This document shows, one piece after another, positions 24,406 to 36,770 of a DNA stretch of 64,000 nucleotides. A program made the translations under genes and the position numbers. The notes beneath the pieces are model-generated. The model did not search any database. It was not told where the DNA came from and was given only the letters and a program-made list of their open reading frames with translations. Source of the stretch: Histomonas meleagridis (Eukaryota; Parabasalia; Tritrichomonadida; Dientamoebidae); contig WSYJ01000011.1 in the NCBI GenBank assembly GCA_020186115.1, forward strand, positions 1 to 64,000, given 5' to 3'. Every line of letters starts with the position of its first letter. The stretch's first letter is position 1.

Positions 24406-27255
24406 TTGATTTCAAGGCATTCCAATCTTTTTTTAGGTACCCCCATAGCAGACCGAACTATCCAACATCTAAAATTATTAACAATAAAATTATAATTTAG
24501 TGCCAAAATGATTACGAATATAATGTAAAACGATTTAAAAAAAATCAAAATTCATGAAATGAATAAAAATTAATTTTTGAATTTTTTAAGATATTTTTAT
24601 TAAAAGATTAAATATTTTTAAACATTAGGAATAAATTAAAACTTTTTTTACTTAAAGTATAAAAAAATTTTCACTTTTTTATGAATAAATTCAGATATTT
24701 CAAAATTTTAAAAAATCAAAATTTTGAATATAAAGATAATAAATATGAATTAAATTTAATTTAATAATGTATTAAATTTTAAAAAATTTTAAGAATTCAA
24801 AATTTTTTTTTAATAAATTAAAATATTGTGGCGACCGTTAAGGATTTTTAAATAATTTAATAAAAAAAATTATTAATTTAAAATATTTTGTAATTTTAAT
24901 TAAATAATTAATTAAATATTAAAACAATAAAATTAAATTTATTGATTAAATTATCAAATATTATTTAATTATAAAGTTATTTTAATTTTTGTTCTTAACG
25001 GTCGCCATGCAGGAATTTTAAAAAATTGATTATAATTTTTTATATATAATTAATTCATTAATAATATTAATAAATTATAATCATAATTTTTAATATTTTT
25101 TTATAAAATATTTATATACTATATTTTAATAAAATCATTCTATTTGATAGTTTTCTATTAAAATTATGAAAAAATTGAAAAATGTTAAAAATCAATAATT
25201 TTAATAAAAATATTTTAAAAATATTTTAAATTTAAATGTTTTATTAATAAATCTATAATTTTTATATTAAAAAATTCTATTTTTAAAACTTTAAAAAAAT
25301 TTTTTTCATTTATTTTTAAAAATATATATAAGAAATGTAGATTTTTTCAGACTTAAAATACCTCTTAAAATTTTCACTTATTAAAAAAATTTTTATTTCA
25401 TAATTTAAAATCAATTAATTTAATAATAAATATTATTAATTAAATGCTCTAATATATTAATAACTATATTATTAATTAAAATATTAATTATAAAAAAAAT
25501 TTTTTTAATAAAAAAAAAACTTTGAAAAATTTCAACATTAAAATGAATTTATTAGATTATATAAATAATATTAAGTAAAATTAAGTTTAAAATAATTTAA
25601 GAATATTTTTTAAATAATTATATAAAATAAAAATTATTCAATTTAATTAATTTTAAAATTTTTTAAATTTAAGATCAATCTTTTTTAAATTGAATAAATT
25701 TTAAATTTTTTGATAATATAATAAAATTTAAAAATATTATTAAATAAATTTATTAAATAAATTTAAATATTTTAATTATAAAATGAAATTAATTTAATTT
25801 TAAAATAATTTTCTATTCTATACTTTACATTTTTTCTGATGTTTATCATAAAATTGACAATCATTAACGTATTCCTTAACGTATCATTCGGACGTTAAAA
25901 AGTGACAAAAGAAGAAATAATTTTTAACAATATTACCTAATAAAATCAATAATTAAAACTAAATTTTAACTTAAAAATGATATAATTAAGTTTAAACAAG
26001 TTATAATTTAACAAATATTAGTTCAAAACTAAAATTTATAAAACTTTACATTTCCAAATTTTGAACAACAAACAAACAAATAAAATCAATCATTATATTA
26101 ACAAATACAAGGTTAATTATTAAAGAATTCAATCTTTAAATACTAATTTTATATTAAATAATAACTAAATCTAGACAATTTCATGAATAAATGAAATTGA
26201 AAAAAATTTTTACTAAACCAATTTAAATATACAAGAAGTAGATTCATAATAACAATTTTCTACAAAATCATTGACTAAATTTTCGATGATCAATATCTCA
26301 ATTTTAACTATAAGAAACATCATAATTTTATTTAACCAACGTTAATAATTATTAAAATGACTTAGCTTTTTTATAAACAACCTAATTCCAATATTAAATT
26401 CAAAAATGTATGAATTTAAAAAAAAAAAAAAAAATTGAAATATAATCAACCAAATAGTTATTTAACACTATTAATTGATATTTTAATCAAAATTATCAAT
26501 TTTTTTTCACAATTTCTTTTTTCTAAAGATGGAATAAACGTTTTTTTTATAATATGCCGATCAAAAGTGACACATTTTTTTTTGATTATTTTTTTGAAAA
26601 ATAACCATAAAATAACAATTTTAAAGCTTCAATTCGAAGATATAATGAAGCCAACATGTTATAAATATCATAACTTCAAGTTAATTTAAGAATATTTTCA
26701 CTCAAAGAAATCAAAGAAAAAAATATTTGGAATTACAAAAGAAATTAAAGTCAATACAAAGAAACAATCAATACATAGATAATATTTATATCAATAAAAT
26801 CAGGAAATTCAACTTAACAAAAAATTGAATATTCATTAAAAACTAAAAATCCAAAAAATTAAACATAAAATCCACAATATTAAGATGTTACAAACATTAT
26901 TAAATCATTTTAAACCAAATATTACCAAATTTTTTAAGATGTAAATATTTTGAAAATTTAAAGTAAAACTAAGTTATTAACCATTAAAATCATGATCTAT
27001 TAACAAAAATACAAAGATTATAAATTAAAATTCTAAGATAATTACCAAAACTGACAAATTGAATAAATCTCATTTGTAATTTAATCTTAAAAAAAAAAAA
27101 AAAATTTGGATAATTTAATCCAATATTACAAGGTTAATTATTTTTAGTAGGATATTTTAAGTAATTTTTGAAGATCTTTGAAATTAGTTGAATAAATTAA
27201 AATTATTGATTTCTACGTCAAAATTTTGTGTTTTTAAGCAGTAGTTAAAAAAAAT
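24406..27255. other. Spacer module: GC-richer boundary block then A/T DNA (unit 2)
   Basis: Colinear with 5851-8380. This copy has about 395 bp (about 26568-26962) that unit 1 lacks, with AAAGT present at both edges, which suggests a short-homology deletion in unit 1. It lacks about 100 bp near 27240 that unit 1 has. The 84-codon open frame at 26435 runs through this polymorphic segment and shows no family features. Confidence 0.7.
24830..25006. repeat. 13-bp perfect inverted repeat around an A/T core (unit 2)
   Basis: GGCGACCGTTAAG at 24830-24842 and CTTAACGGTCGCC at 24994-25006, the same arms and spacing as in unit 1. Confidence 0.8.
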
Positions 27256-29856
27256 CTAAACGTATATTAATCAAATCGACCGTTAATATATTAATCATGT
27301 TTTAAATCTAATCATAAAAGAATATTTGATTAATTTTATCTAAATAAAAAATACTTACAATTTGATATTAATGATGATTTTATGGTTAATTTTAATTTTT
27401 TAAATTAATTATTAATAATTAGAAAATCTCAATCAAAATCAAAAATTAAGCAAAATGATCACTAAAACATGAGAAGTATTTTTAAATCTAAGTTTAAAAA
27501 TGCAATTTCAAAAAATTCGAAAATTTTATAATTTTTTTACTGTTTAGTACCCCAATAATGTAAAAAAATTAGACTTTTTAAATAGTTTATTTTGTATTTC
27601 AGACCAAATAACAATTGAATTTAGGCAAAAATTGACAAAAATTTAGATAATTTTAAAATTAAATTTTTAATCATTCATACTTTTCGTAAAGCATTCAAAA
27701 TAATCAATATTAAAAGTGACAAATAATTTGATATATTATCTGGTCAGATAAACTTACTAAAAATTAACGTTTTTTAATTCTAAATGACCGTTAATGAAAT
27801 ATTTTTTATTAATTAAAGAACAATATTTTAAAATGTTTTTCATCAAATATTATCTAAATAAAAAATACTAAAAATTTGATTTTAAACATGATTTTATGAT
27901 TAATTTTAAAAATTAGAATTAATTATTAATAATTAGAAAATCTCAATAAAAATTGAAAACTAAGTAAAATGATCATAAAAATATGTCAATGCCATTAGCT
28001 ACTGAGTTTAAAAATGCAATTTTTGAATTTTTGGAAATTTTGATGATTTTTGCAGTGCAGGAACACAGCAAAATTCGAAATTTGATTTTAAGCATGATTT
28101 TATGATTAATTTTGAATTTTTGAATTAATTATTAATAATTAGAAAATCTCGATTAAAATCAAAAATTAAGCAAAATAATCATAAGAACATATGAATGCCA
28201 TTAGGTATTAAGTTTAAAAATGCAATTTTAGAAATTTTGAAAATTTTGATGATTTTTGCTGTGTTCCTGCACAGCAAAATTCGAAATTGTTTTTTAAATA
28301 GTTTATTTTTTACATTCATTAAATAAATACCGATGGGATTTTCACTGATTTACAAAAAGTACGATATGATTTTAAACAGACATATTATGTGAAATATTAT
28401 CTAGTCGAACAAACCTAAACAAAATAATTTGTTAATGGGTGACCGTTAATTTTTGATTTTTTAGATGAAATAGGAAGAAATAGAAAATTAAGGGAAATTA
28501 GGATATTAGAGCATAAATACCGAACATTCTAAGTTTAAAAATGCGAATAAAGGAAGGCAGAAACAATAAAGGAAAAATTAGTGTCAGATTCCACTTTTTC
28601 AATGGTTTATCGAAAAGTGACATTGAAATGTGATGTGAAAAATTACTCGGTCGAACAGACTTAGTCAAATAATTTCTACGCAAAATGATCGTTAACTTCT
28701 ATTTTAAATGACCGTTAACTTTAAGTTTAAGTGACCGTTAATTTTATGTTTAAGTGACCGTTAATTTACATTTTAAATGACCGTTAATTTCTTATTAGAT
28801 GACCGTTAATTTCTTCTTGATTGACCGTTAATTTTCATTTTAAGTGACCGTTAATTTCTTCTTAATTGACCGTTAATTTTGATTTCTAATTGACCGTTAA
28901 TTTTTCCTTTGAAATGACCGTTAAATAAGAAATATTTATTTAATTAAAAAAGAATATTTCAAAATGATATTTGATGAAAATCATCTTAATAAAAATTGTT
29001 CAAAATCATATTTTATAGATGAATTTATGATTAATTTTAAAAATTAGAATTAAATATTAATAATTAGAAAATCTCAATAAAAATCAAAAATTAAGCAAAA
29101 TGATCATTAAAACATGAGAAGTACTACTGATATTAAGTTTAAAAAATAGATTTTTGAAATTTTGAAATTTTTGATGATTTTTGCTGTGCAGCACCCCATT
29201 AATGTAAAAAACAAGACTTTTTAAATAGTTTATTATGTATTTCAGACCAAATAACAATTGAATTCTGTCAAAATTGATGAAAAATTGGAAATTTTTATGA
29301 AAATTCTTCAAATTTCTTTTGACTAGTTTACAAAAAGTGTCAGGAGACATGTGATGTGAAATATTATCTGGTCGAATAAAAAAACATAAAATATTTTTTT
29401 TATAAAGAATATTTTAAAATGATTTTTGATGAAAATCATCTTAATAAAAAATACTTAAAATCATGAATTCAAGATAAATTTATGATTAATTTTAAAAATT
29501 AGAATTAATTATTAATAATTAGAATATTTCAAAAAAAAATGAAAATTAAGCAAAATGATCATAAGAAAGCATGAATGTCATTAGTTAATAAGTTTAAAAA
29601 TGCAATTTAAAAAATTTTGAAATTTTTGATGATTTTTTCTTTGCAGCACCCCATTAATGTAAAAAATTAGACTTTTTAAATAGTTTATTTTGTATTTCAG
29701 ACCAAATAACAATTGAATTCTGTCAAAATTGATGAAAAAATAATATTAAGAATAATTCATTATAATAATAAAGTATACAAAATATTTTGAATTTTTATTT
29801 GGTCGGACAAAAATAAGTAAAAAAATTGAAAAAAATTTTTTTTAAATTACATTATA
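27256..29856. repeat. Degenerate ~480-bp tandem array downstream of 28S (unit 2)
   Basis: Colinear with 8381-11270 but lacking about 290 bp at 28079, where TTCGAAAT joins directly to TTGATTTTAAGCATG. Contains the second short-repeat array. Minus-strand ORFs at 28498 and 29084 overlap repeats and are not supported. Confidence 0.8.
28686..28926 (-). repeat. Array of 11 short repeats with TTAACGGTCA core (unit 2)
   Basis: The same eleven-core array as at 10107-10346, about 0.93 kb past the 28S 3' end. The second core is ATGACCGTTAAC here instead of TTAACCGTTAAT, so the arrays vary slightly while copy number and spacing are kept. Confidence 0.8.
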
Positions 29857-32703
29857 ATAACCATACAACTTAGGCTGACCCTCAGTGAATCGTGACTAAA
29901 TGCCACTCTTACACTTACAGGACCTTAGTTGACAAAATGTCTTCTACATTTGGTCATTAAAACTAAAGAGATTTTTATTTAAAAATATATTAATTTTATC
30001 TCATAATTTTAAAATAGTTTTAAAGTATCAATTTTTAGAAGAGTTTCTGGCTTAAGAGGCCTTCAGCCATTATCTCGGATGGCGTAGCTTTGGAACATTT
30101 AGTTTCCTAAAATTCCTTAACCAGAGACCATAATCAACAGAAAAAAACTGTACTAAATCAAACTACTAACATGATACTTAATATAAATATCCAGTAGGAT
30201 AAAACAAACCTGGCTCACGACGGTCTAAACCCAGCTCACGATCCCTAATACGGGTGAACAATCCAACCCTTAGTGACTTATACATCACTAGGATAGGAAG
30301 AGCCGACATCGAAGAATCAAAAAAGCTGCGTTGATTTGATCTCTTAGCAGCCACAAGCCAGTTGTCCCGGAGGTAACTTGTCTGTCACCCCAAGTCTTGC
30401 ATACCTAAGACTAATTAGGGATCGTTAGGCCTTACTTTCATAACTGATTCTAGTACAAAAAGACACCCCGTAACTTAAGCTTTTGGCCTTATCCTCAACG
30501 TAAGCTTTCTTTCCTTAATGAGCTTAGCGTAGGACACCTTCTGCTGCTTTTTCGAAGGTGTGCCGCCCCAGCCAAACTTTCTATCTAATTCTATCCTTTT
30601 AATTAAAAAGTAAGTATAATTCCAGAAAGGGTAGTGGTTTCTCATAATCCATTTATTAAATGTCCCACCTAGTCTGCACCCCCTAACGGAACTATACAAA
30701 ACTAGGACCAAAGTGAAGCTCTACAGGGTCTTCTTTCCCCGCTGGATAATTTGTGCCCGTTCCCACAACTGTTGGTTCGCTAAGTAATAATTTGGGACAG
30801 TGAGAACCTCATAGCTCCGTTCATGCAGGTCACTAATTAAGTGACGAGGTATTTTCGCTACTTTGATAAGAGTCATAGTTACCCCAGCTATTTACCGGCG
30901 CTTAATTGAATTTTTCCAAGTTAACAAACACAGCACTGAGCAGGATTCATATTATGTTTAATACTTTTATTAGTAATTACATAATACTAAGTTTTTATTA
31001 AACAGTTGGGGCTCTCCTTGTAACTATCGGTTCTGATTTCCATCAGAGCCAAGCTTTATCCCGAAGTTACAGCTCTAATTGGCCGAATTCCCTAAATTAT
31101 TATAACTTAATGGCCAGAAGCTACTTACCTTGAAGACCTGATGCGGTTATCGGTACGAGTAAAAAATTTTTCTATTTTAAAATTATCTTTTCAAGGATTA
31201 ATTAAATAGCCGTAACTTAAAACGAATTTTAAGTTTTACTAAATTATTTCAACTATTCTCCAATTGATTTGATTCTTAGGAAATAATTAAAGTTATATAG
31301 GAAAGAAATCCCTATTATTTACAGTATTTAATTAATATTGATAATTTTTTAAATTTGTGTTACCACTATTTATTAAAAAAAATTTTTAGTTATGAAATAT
31401 CATTCATATTCCCTTTCTTTCTTTATTGAAATTAGGTTCGACTAACTCTGGGTCTATTTAAGTTGCCCAGAAACCCTACTCCTCATCAGCCCCCAGGATT
31501 TTAACCTGGATAATCGCTACTTCAATTAGGATTTGTAATAAATAACTTTTAATTTAAATTTACATTTAAAAATTCTTAAAGTTATTCACATCCCCCTACT
31601 AAATAATTATTTAAAAATTATTTGTATAGTATCAGTAATTACTATATGCGCCATTCATTTTCGAGGCCAGAGTATTCGGCGGGGGAGTTTTAACACACTC
31701 ATTAACGGATACCTGCTTTTAGGGGCACCGACCCGCTGTCTAAATACATGGACTCTCTTAATGGTTTCATTAATAGTAAATTTAGGCACTTTATCTATAC
31801 GTTAGGTTCATCCCTTTTCGCCATAACCGCTTACCGGTAAGAGCCCACTTGTAATATATATTCTTTAATGATTAATTTCTATTAGAAAAATTATTCATTT
31901 TAAGAAGGTTCGAAGTTTGGAAATAAGTTGCAGAACCGGAGTTCCACTACACCTCTACCCATTTCTCTACTCTCCTTAACTATTAATAAATATTACAGCT
32001 ATCCTTAGGGGAAAATTCGGAGGAAACCAGCTATTAGGAGGTTCGATGAGTCTTTCGCACCTATACCCATATCAAGCAAATGATTTGCACATCAATAACG
32101 CGGACGATCTTCCATCAGAGTTTCCCCTGACTTCAATCTGTACAGGCATAGTTCACCTCCATTCGGGTTTTGACAATAATACTCTATAGCCATCTCCAAA
32201 AAAAAGAGCAGTTAATTTCTTTTCGCATTTAAATTTTAATAATTAAATACTCGTATTATAGTCAAACTCCTAATCCGTGTTTCAAGACGGGTGTATTAAT
32301 GAAATACCTTACCCTAAACAAGTTCAGGCGCTATTAACTCTCCGTTCAGGAGTTCTTTTCATCTTTCGTTCACACTACTTGTATACTATCGGTCTCTTTA
32401 CGATATTTAGCTTTTGAGATAGGATGTACTACCTATTTTAAGATAGCATTCTCAAGCTATCCGACTCTTTTATTTAAACCTATGCTTAATTAAAATAATT
32501 GTAACGAGGCTTAAACTCTTTATAGCCATGTATTTAATCAATAGTTTAATATTTTAATTAATAAGTTTAATAAATTACATTAATCTTCATAAAAAGATTT
32601 TAAATTATCGAGCTTTACTCTCTTCGGTCGCACTTACTAAGAGTATCCTAGTTAGTTTATTTTCCTCCGCTTATTGAGATGCTTCAGTTCAGCGGGTTTT
32701 CCT
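29857..32703 (-). rRNA. 28S (large subunit) rRNA, unit 2, sarcin-ricin loop disrupted
   Basis: Colinear with the unit 1 28S and complete at the 3' end: the segment 29898-30010, missing from unit 1, reads on the minus strand as TCCTGTAAGTGTAAGAGTGG and neighbours, matching the conserved terminal domain. At 30141-30150 the universally conserved sarcin-ricin loop is replaced by AAAAAAACTG (plus strand), although both sides match unit 1. Smaller differences cluster at 30465-30545. Ends are estimated. A ribosome with this loop would not be expected to work, so this is either a defective unit or a consensus error. Confidence 0.95.
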
Positions 32704-32787
32704 ATATAATTTAGAACAATAAAAAAAGCTTAAAATTATTTCTCATTTTTTATTTAAAATGATTAATTAATTATTATTTGTTACTAA

Positions 32788-32935
32788 ATTATATATGTAT
32801 TTATTAATAAATTAATAAATACGCAATATGCATTCAAAGATCGAACTTATCACAAATTGAGCTAATCTAGTCGCTTATCACATTATGCAATGTTCTTCTT
32901 CGTGTAAAGAGCCAAGACATCCGTTGTTTAAGGTT
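32788..32935 (-). rRNA. 5.8S rRNA, unit 2
   Basis: Same as the unit 1 5.8S over the conserved blocks, with the same A/T-only hairpin at its 3' end. It lies between short ITS2 (about 32704-32787) and ITS1 (about 32936-33010). Ends are estimated. Confidence 0.92.
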
Positions 32936-33010
32936 TAATTAATGATTGAAAATTAATTTTGTATTTAATTTTTTTATTTTTAAAATTATTGTTTAAATTT
33001 TATTTACTAA

Positions 33011-33131
33011 ACTGATCCAACGGCAGGTTCACCTACCGTTACCTTGTTACGACTTCTCCTTCCTCTAGATAACGTGATTTAATCACCTTCTTTTTTTATT
33101 AAAAAAAATCCAATGATTTCACCGAGTCATC

Positions 33132-33177
<46 letters not shown>

Positions 33178-34659
33178 TTCAACGTGCGTTGTTGACACAC
33201 TTTTACAAGGGATTCCTGGTTCATGATAATGATTACAATCATCAATCCCAACTACGTTAAAAATTATAAGAGTAGCTTTTCATTTTATTTAAAAAATGAT
33301 CTTTTCAAATTAGCTTTAAATTATTCTTATTGTTTTTAACATTGTAGCGCGCGTGCAGCCCAGAGCATCTAAAGGACATCACGGACCTGTTATTGCTATC
33401 CTCTTCCTCCTGCTTAGACGCAGGGAGTCCCAATTAGAAATTATATTAATATTTAAAATATTATTAATTATTTAATTGGTAATAATCTCGCTCGTTATCT
33501 GAATCAACGCTAGACAGGTCAACCCACGCACCACCAACGGCCATGCACCACCAAAAATTATATCCTGAAAGAACTTCATCCTGATCAGTCATTAAAAATA
33601 TCTGGTTCTGGTAAGTTTCCCCCGTGTTGATTCAAATTAAGCCACAAGCTCCACCCCTGGTGTGCCCTTCCGTCAATTCCTTCAAGTTTCAGCCTTGCGG
33701 TCGTAGTTCCCCCAGAGCCCATGAACTATTGATTTCTCTAATGGTCCTACTTCTAAAATAAAAAATAAGCCCTCGTCGGCATAGTTTAAGGTAGGAACTA
33801 CCCGGGTCTCTGATCGGTTGGATACTCCTACTCTCGCCCTTGATCGATAGAATTCCACTTGATAGATGCTTTCGCCTTAGTTTCTCTCTCATGGGTCAAA
33901 ACATTTCGCCGTTCGCCATGAAATAGATCTATCCCCGATGAATCTCTTTGATCTTATTTAACTTTACTGAAAGTTAAATAAAAATTTCATACTGCGCAAA
34001 ATCATTCAAGTATATTTATCCTTACTTTAAGCGTCCTGATTTGTTCACAGTGAACGTAATTCATTAAATTACTTAATATTAATTCAGACTACGAGCGTTT
34101 TAACTGCAACAATATGGGAGCAAACTTGCAGAGCTGGAATTACCGCAGCTGCTGGCACCAGACTGGCCCTCTGCTAGGTTCCAATATAATGGAAAATTAT
34201 ATTCCTATATAATTTTATTATTAAAAATAAAAAATTATAACTGGTCATTACCACCTCCGAGAATTTCGAGTGGGTAAGTTTCGCGCCTGCTGCTACCCGT
34301 GGATATAGTCGCTATCTCTCAGGCGCCTTCTCCGGCAGTACGACGGTAACCGCCCGTTACCCGTAATAGCTTAATTAGGAAAAGATCCTAAGTACTGGCC
34401 TGATAGGTCACTCATTCGATTGGATTTCCTTAATAAAAAAGGTAAAATTTATCATTGTATTTAATTTGCAAGTAAGTTTTAAAAACATGTATTAGCACAA
34501 GAATTACTTCTGCTATCCATTTATGATTTCTTTAAAAAATCTTTTCCAAGTAGATAATAAGTGTGTTAATGAGCTGTTCGCAGTTTAGTTACCTGAACTT
34601 ACACTTGCATGGCTTAATCTATGACCATAGTGTGCTTCCTTGGCAGGATCAACCAAGTA
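33011..34659 (-). rRNA. 18S (small subunit) rRNA, unit 2
   Basis: Starts at TACTTGGTTGATCCTGCC (plus strand up to 34659) and ends at GTGAACCTGCCGTTGGATCA. About 1,649 nt. Compared with unit 1 it has TTTTTTTATTAAAAAAAA where unit 1 has a run of As, and it differs in a few conserved-looking places (33625-33700). CAGGGACGTATTCAACGTG near 33170 matches a remembered Histomonas 18S primer exactly; the site is conserved in parabasalids, so this is weak evidence for genus. Confidence 0.97.
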
Positions 34660-35050
34660 TAAATAATCAAAAATTGATAATTTAATAAATTTTTTTTTTA
34701 ATTTGTTACCACTGATTATAAATAAAAATAATTTTAATAAATTCTTTATTAATTAATATTATTTTTATTAACCTAAATTACTTTTAAAATTATAAAGCTT
34801 CTTTTATTATTTTTATAGAAAAAAAATAAAGAATAATTAATATAGAGTTTCTCCTATTTAATTTTTTATTTAATTATTTTAAGTTTATTTTTTTCCTGAA
34901 TTTTTTTACTTGTTATCCTCATAAGGGGCAAAACGACTTCATTTTCATAGGTAAAAATTTTAATAGACAAGAGCACTAATTTTTGCTTGAAATATAAACC
35001 TGTCAATTAAGTTTTTGGAAACTTTATTTTTGTAAAGTATTGAAAATTTT
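34660..35050 (-). promoter_or_regulatory. Region upstream of 18S at the array edge (ETS/likely Pol I promoter, unit 2)
   Basis: Matches 15954-16330 almost throughout. The match stops within TTGTAAAGTATTGAAAATTTTT at about 35050, after which the sequence is unrelated to the spacer. The last unit therefore keeps only about 390 bp of upstream DNA. If this unit is active, the elements needed for Pol I initiation must lie inside this short segment. Confidence 0.5.
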
Positions 35051-35228
35051 TATTGCCTGTATTTCGATATTCATTGTTTTTTTTTCAAATTCCGTTTACT
35101 TTTCTTAACACATTTCTTGAAATTGACGCTTTTTCTTTACACTGATAGATGAAATTCGTTTTTTTAAAAATTTGTATGGTTAACAAAACCGTTAATTCAA
35201 CCGAAATTTTGAATGATTATTAGTTTAG

Positions 35229-36605
35229 ATGAGCAAACCAGTCAAGGAGGGGTGGCTTAGCAAACAAGGAGGCCTAATCAAAACATGGAAAAAGCGGTGG
35301 TTCTACTTATCAGGTTCAACTCTCCATTACAGCGAAAAGCAAGGGAAGAAAGAACAAGGATATATTGATTTAAAACCTGCATCAACTGTCGAATTAGCGC
35401 CTGAATCCCGAAAACAACCAGCATTTAAGATAGTCGTTCCAGGTTCAAGGACATTTTTGCTTCTTGCGCCAAATAAAGCTGAATGTCAAGCATGGGTAGA
35501 TGTATGCGAGAAAGCAAGAATAGCTGCACAGCCTGCTAATAAAGAACCTGAGAAAGAATCATCTTCTAAATCACCAGCAGCAGCCAAAGTCCAAGAAAGA
35601 GTTTGTTTAGATGATTTTGATTTAATTCGTGTTCTTGGAAGAGGTACCTATGGTAAGGTTCAACTAGTTAGATTCAAACGCGACCACGAACTCTATGCAA
35701 TGAAGACAATGTCGAAACGACTTCTTGAAGAAACCGAACAAATTGAACAAACAATCACAGAAAGAAACGTTCTACTCAAAACAAAGCATCCATTCTTAGT
35801 ATCAGCGCACTACACCTTCCAAACGCCACAAAAGATTTTCATGGTTTTAGATTATGTTCCAGGCGGTGAATTATTCGGAAGACTTAAAGACGAAGGTAGA
35901 TTTAGCGAGAAGAGGACAATACTATACGCAGCCGAAATCCTTTTAGGACTTGGTGCACTTCACAAACTTGGATTTATTTATCGAGATTTGAAACCCGAAA
36001 ATATTCTCGTAGATGCCAAAGGACATTTAAAGATCACTGACTTCGGTCTTGTCAAGACTCATATGACTGCACAAACCACAACTACAACGTTCTGTGGAAC
36101 ACCCGAATATATTGCGCCAGAAATGCTCCAACAACAACCATACACAAGATCAGTCGACTGGTGGAGCTTCGGAATTCTTGTTTTTGAGATGTTAACAGGT
36201 CTTCCACCATTTTATGATGAAAATACGAATAAGATGTATCGAATGATTTTGACCGAACCAGTTGTTTTCCCGTCGTATATATCACAGGACGCTAAGGATT
36301 TCATCTCTAAGCTGTTAGATCGTAACCCATCGACAAGATTGGGAGCTGGTGAAGAAGATGCAGAAGAAATTCAAAGACATCCTTTCTTCTCTTCCTTAAA
36401 TTTCGACGATGTCCTTAATAAGAGGTATACTCCTGAATGGATTCCTGTAATGAAGAATGAAACTGATACTCATAATTTTGATGAAGAATTTACGGCCGAA
36501 GAAGCAGCCGTTTCTTTTGAAGATGATAGTCTTTTAGACCAAAGCACCCAAGATGAGTTTGTAGGATTCACATGCACACAAGATAGTACTTTAGATAATC
36601 TCTAA
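35229..36605 (+). CDS. AKT/PKB-type AGC protein kinase with PH domain
   Basis: 458 aa. An N-terminal PH domain (about 5-98) includes the phosphoinositide-binding pattern K12...K21-K22-R23. An AGC Ser/Thr kinase domain spans about 130-387: glycine loop GRGTYGKV (137-144), catalytic lysine K159, YRDLKPEN with D253, DFG 271-273, activation-loop T287 in TFCGTPEY, APE 296-298. A C-terminal tail ends in the hydrophobic motif FVGFTC with phosphorylatable T448. This order is that of AKT/PKB, which is recruited to membranes by PIP3 and activated by PDK1-type phosphorylation of the loop. Every key residue is present. AACCGTTAATT lies at 35187-35197, about 30 nt before the ATG. The stop is TAAA, the overlap with a poly(A) signal known in trichomonads. 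It is the first gene beyond the rDNA and is divergent from it. Confidence 0.96.
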   Translation: MSKPVKEGWLSKQGGLIKTWKKRWFYLSGSTLHYSEKQGKKEQGYIDLKPASTVELAPESRKQPAFKIVVPGSRTFLLLAPNKAECQAWVDVCEKARIAAQPANKEPEKESSSKSPAAAKVQERVCLDDFDLIRVLGRGTYGKVQLVRFKRDHELYAMKTMSKRLLEETEQIEQTITERNVLLKTKHPFLVSAHYTFQTPQKIFMVLDYVPGGELFGRLKDEGRFSEKRTILYAAEILLGLGALHKLGFIYRDLKPENILVDAKGHLKITDFGLVKTHMTAQTTTTTFCGTPEYIAPEMLQQQPYTRSVDWWSFGILVFEMLTGLPPFYDENTNKMYRMILTEPVVFPSYISQDAKDFISKLLDRNPSTRLGAGEEDAEEIQRHPFFSSLNFDDVLNKRYTPEWIPVMKNETDTHNFDEEFTAEEAAVSFEDDSLLDQSTQDEFVGFTCTQDSTLDNL

Positions 36606-36770
36606 ATAATAAACAAATAATGGATATCTGGTCGGAGAAATGGCATTTTCATTTCCTTTTAAATTTCGTGGCAATAAATAATTCTGAAGAATTAATTTTT
36701 ACTTTTCAATGAGAGATTTTTGTGTAGATTAACTTTTTCATAAATATACCTTTGAAAGTTTATCCATTAG

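Noticed and set aside
30475-30711. ORFs inside 28S (30475-30711) and 18S (33689-33892)
   Set aside because: They lie on the rRNA strand within conserved rRNA and are chance frames.
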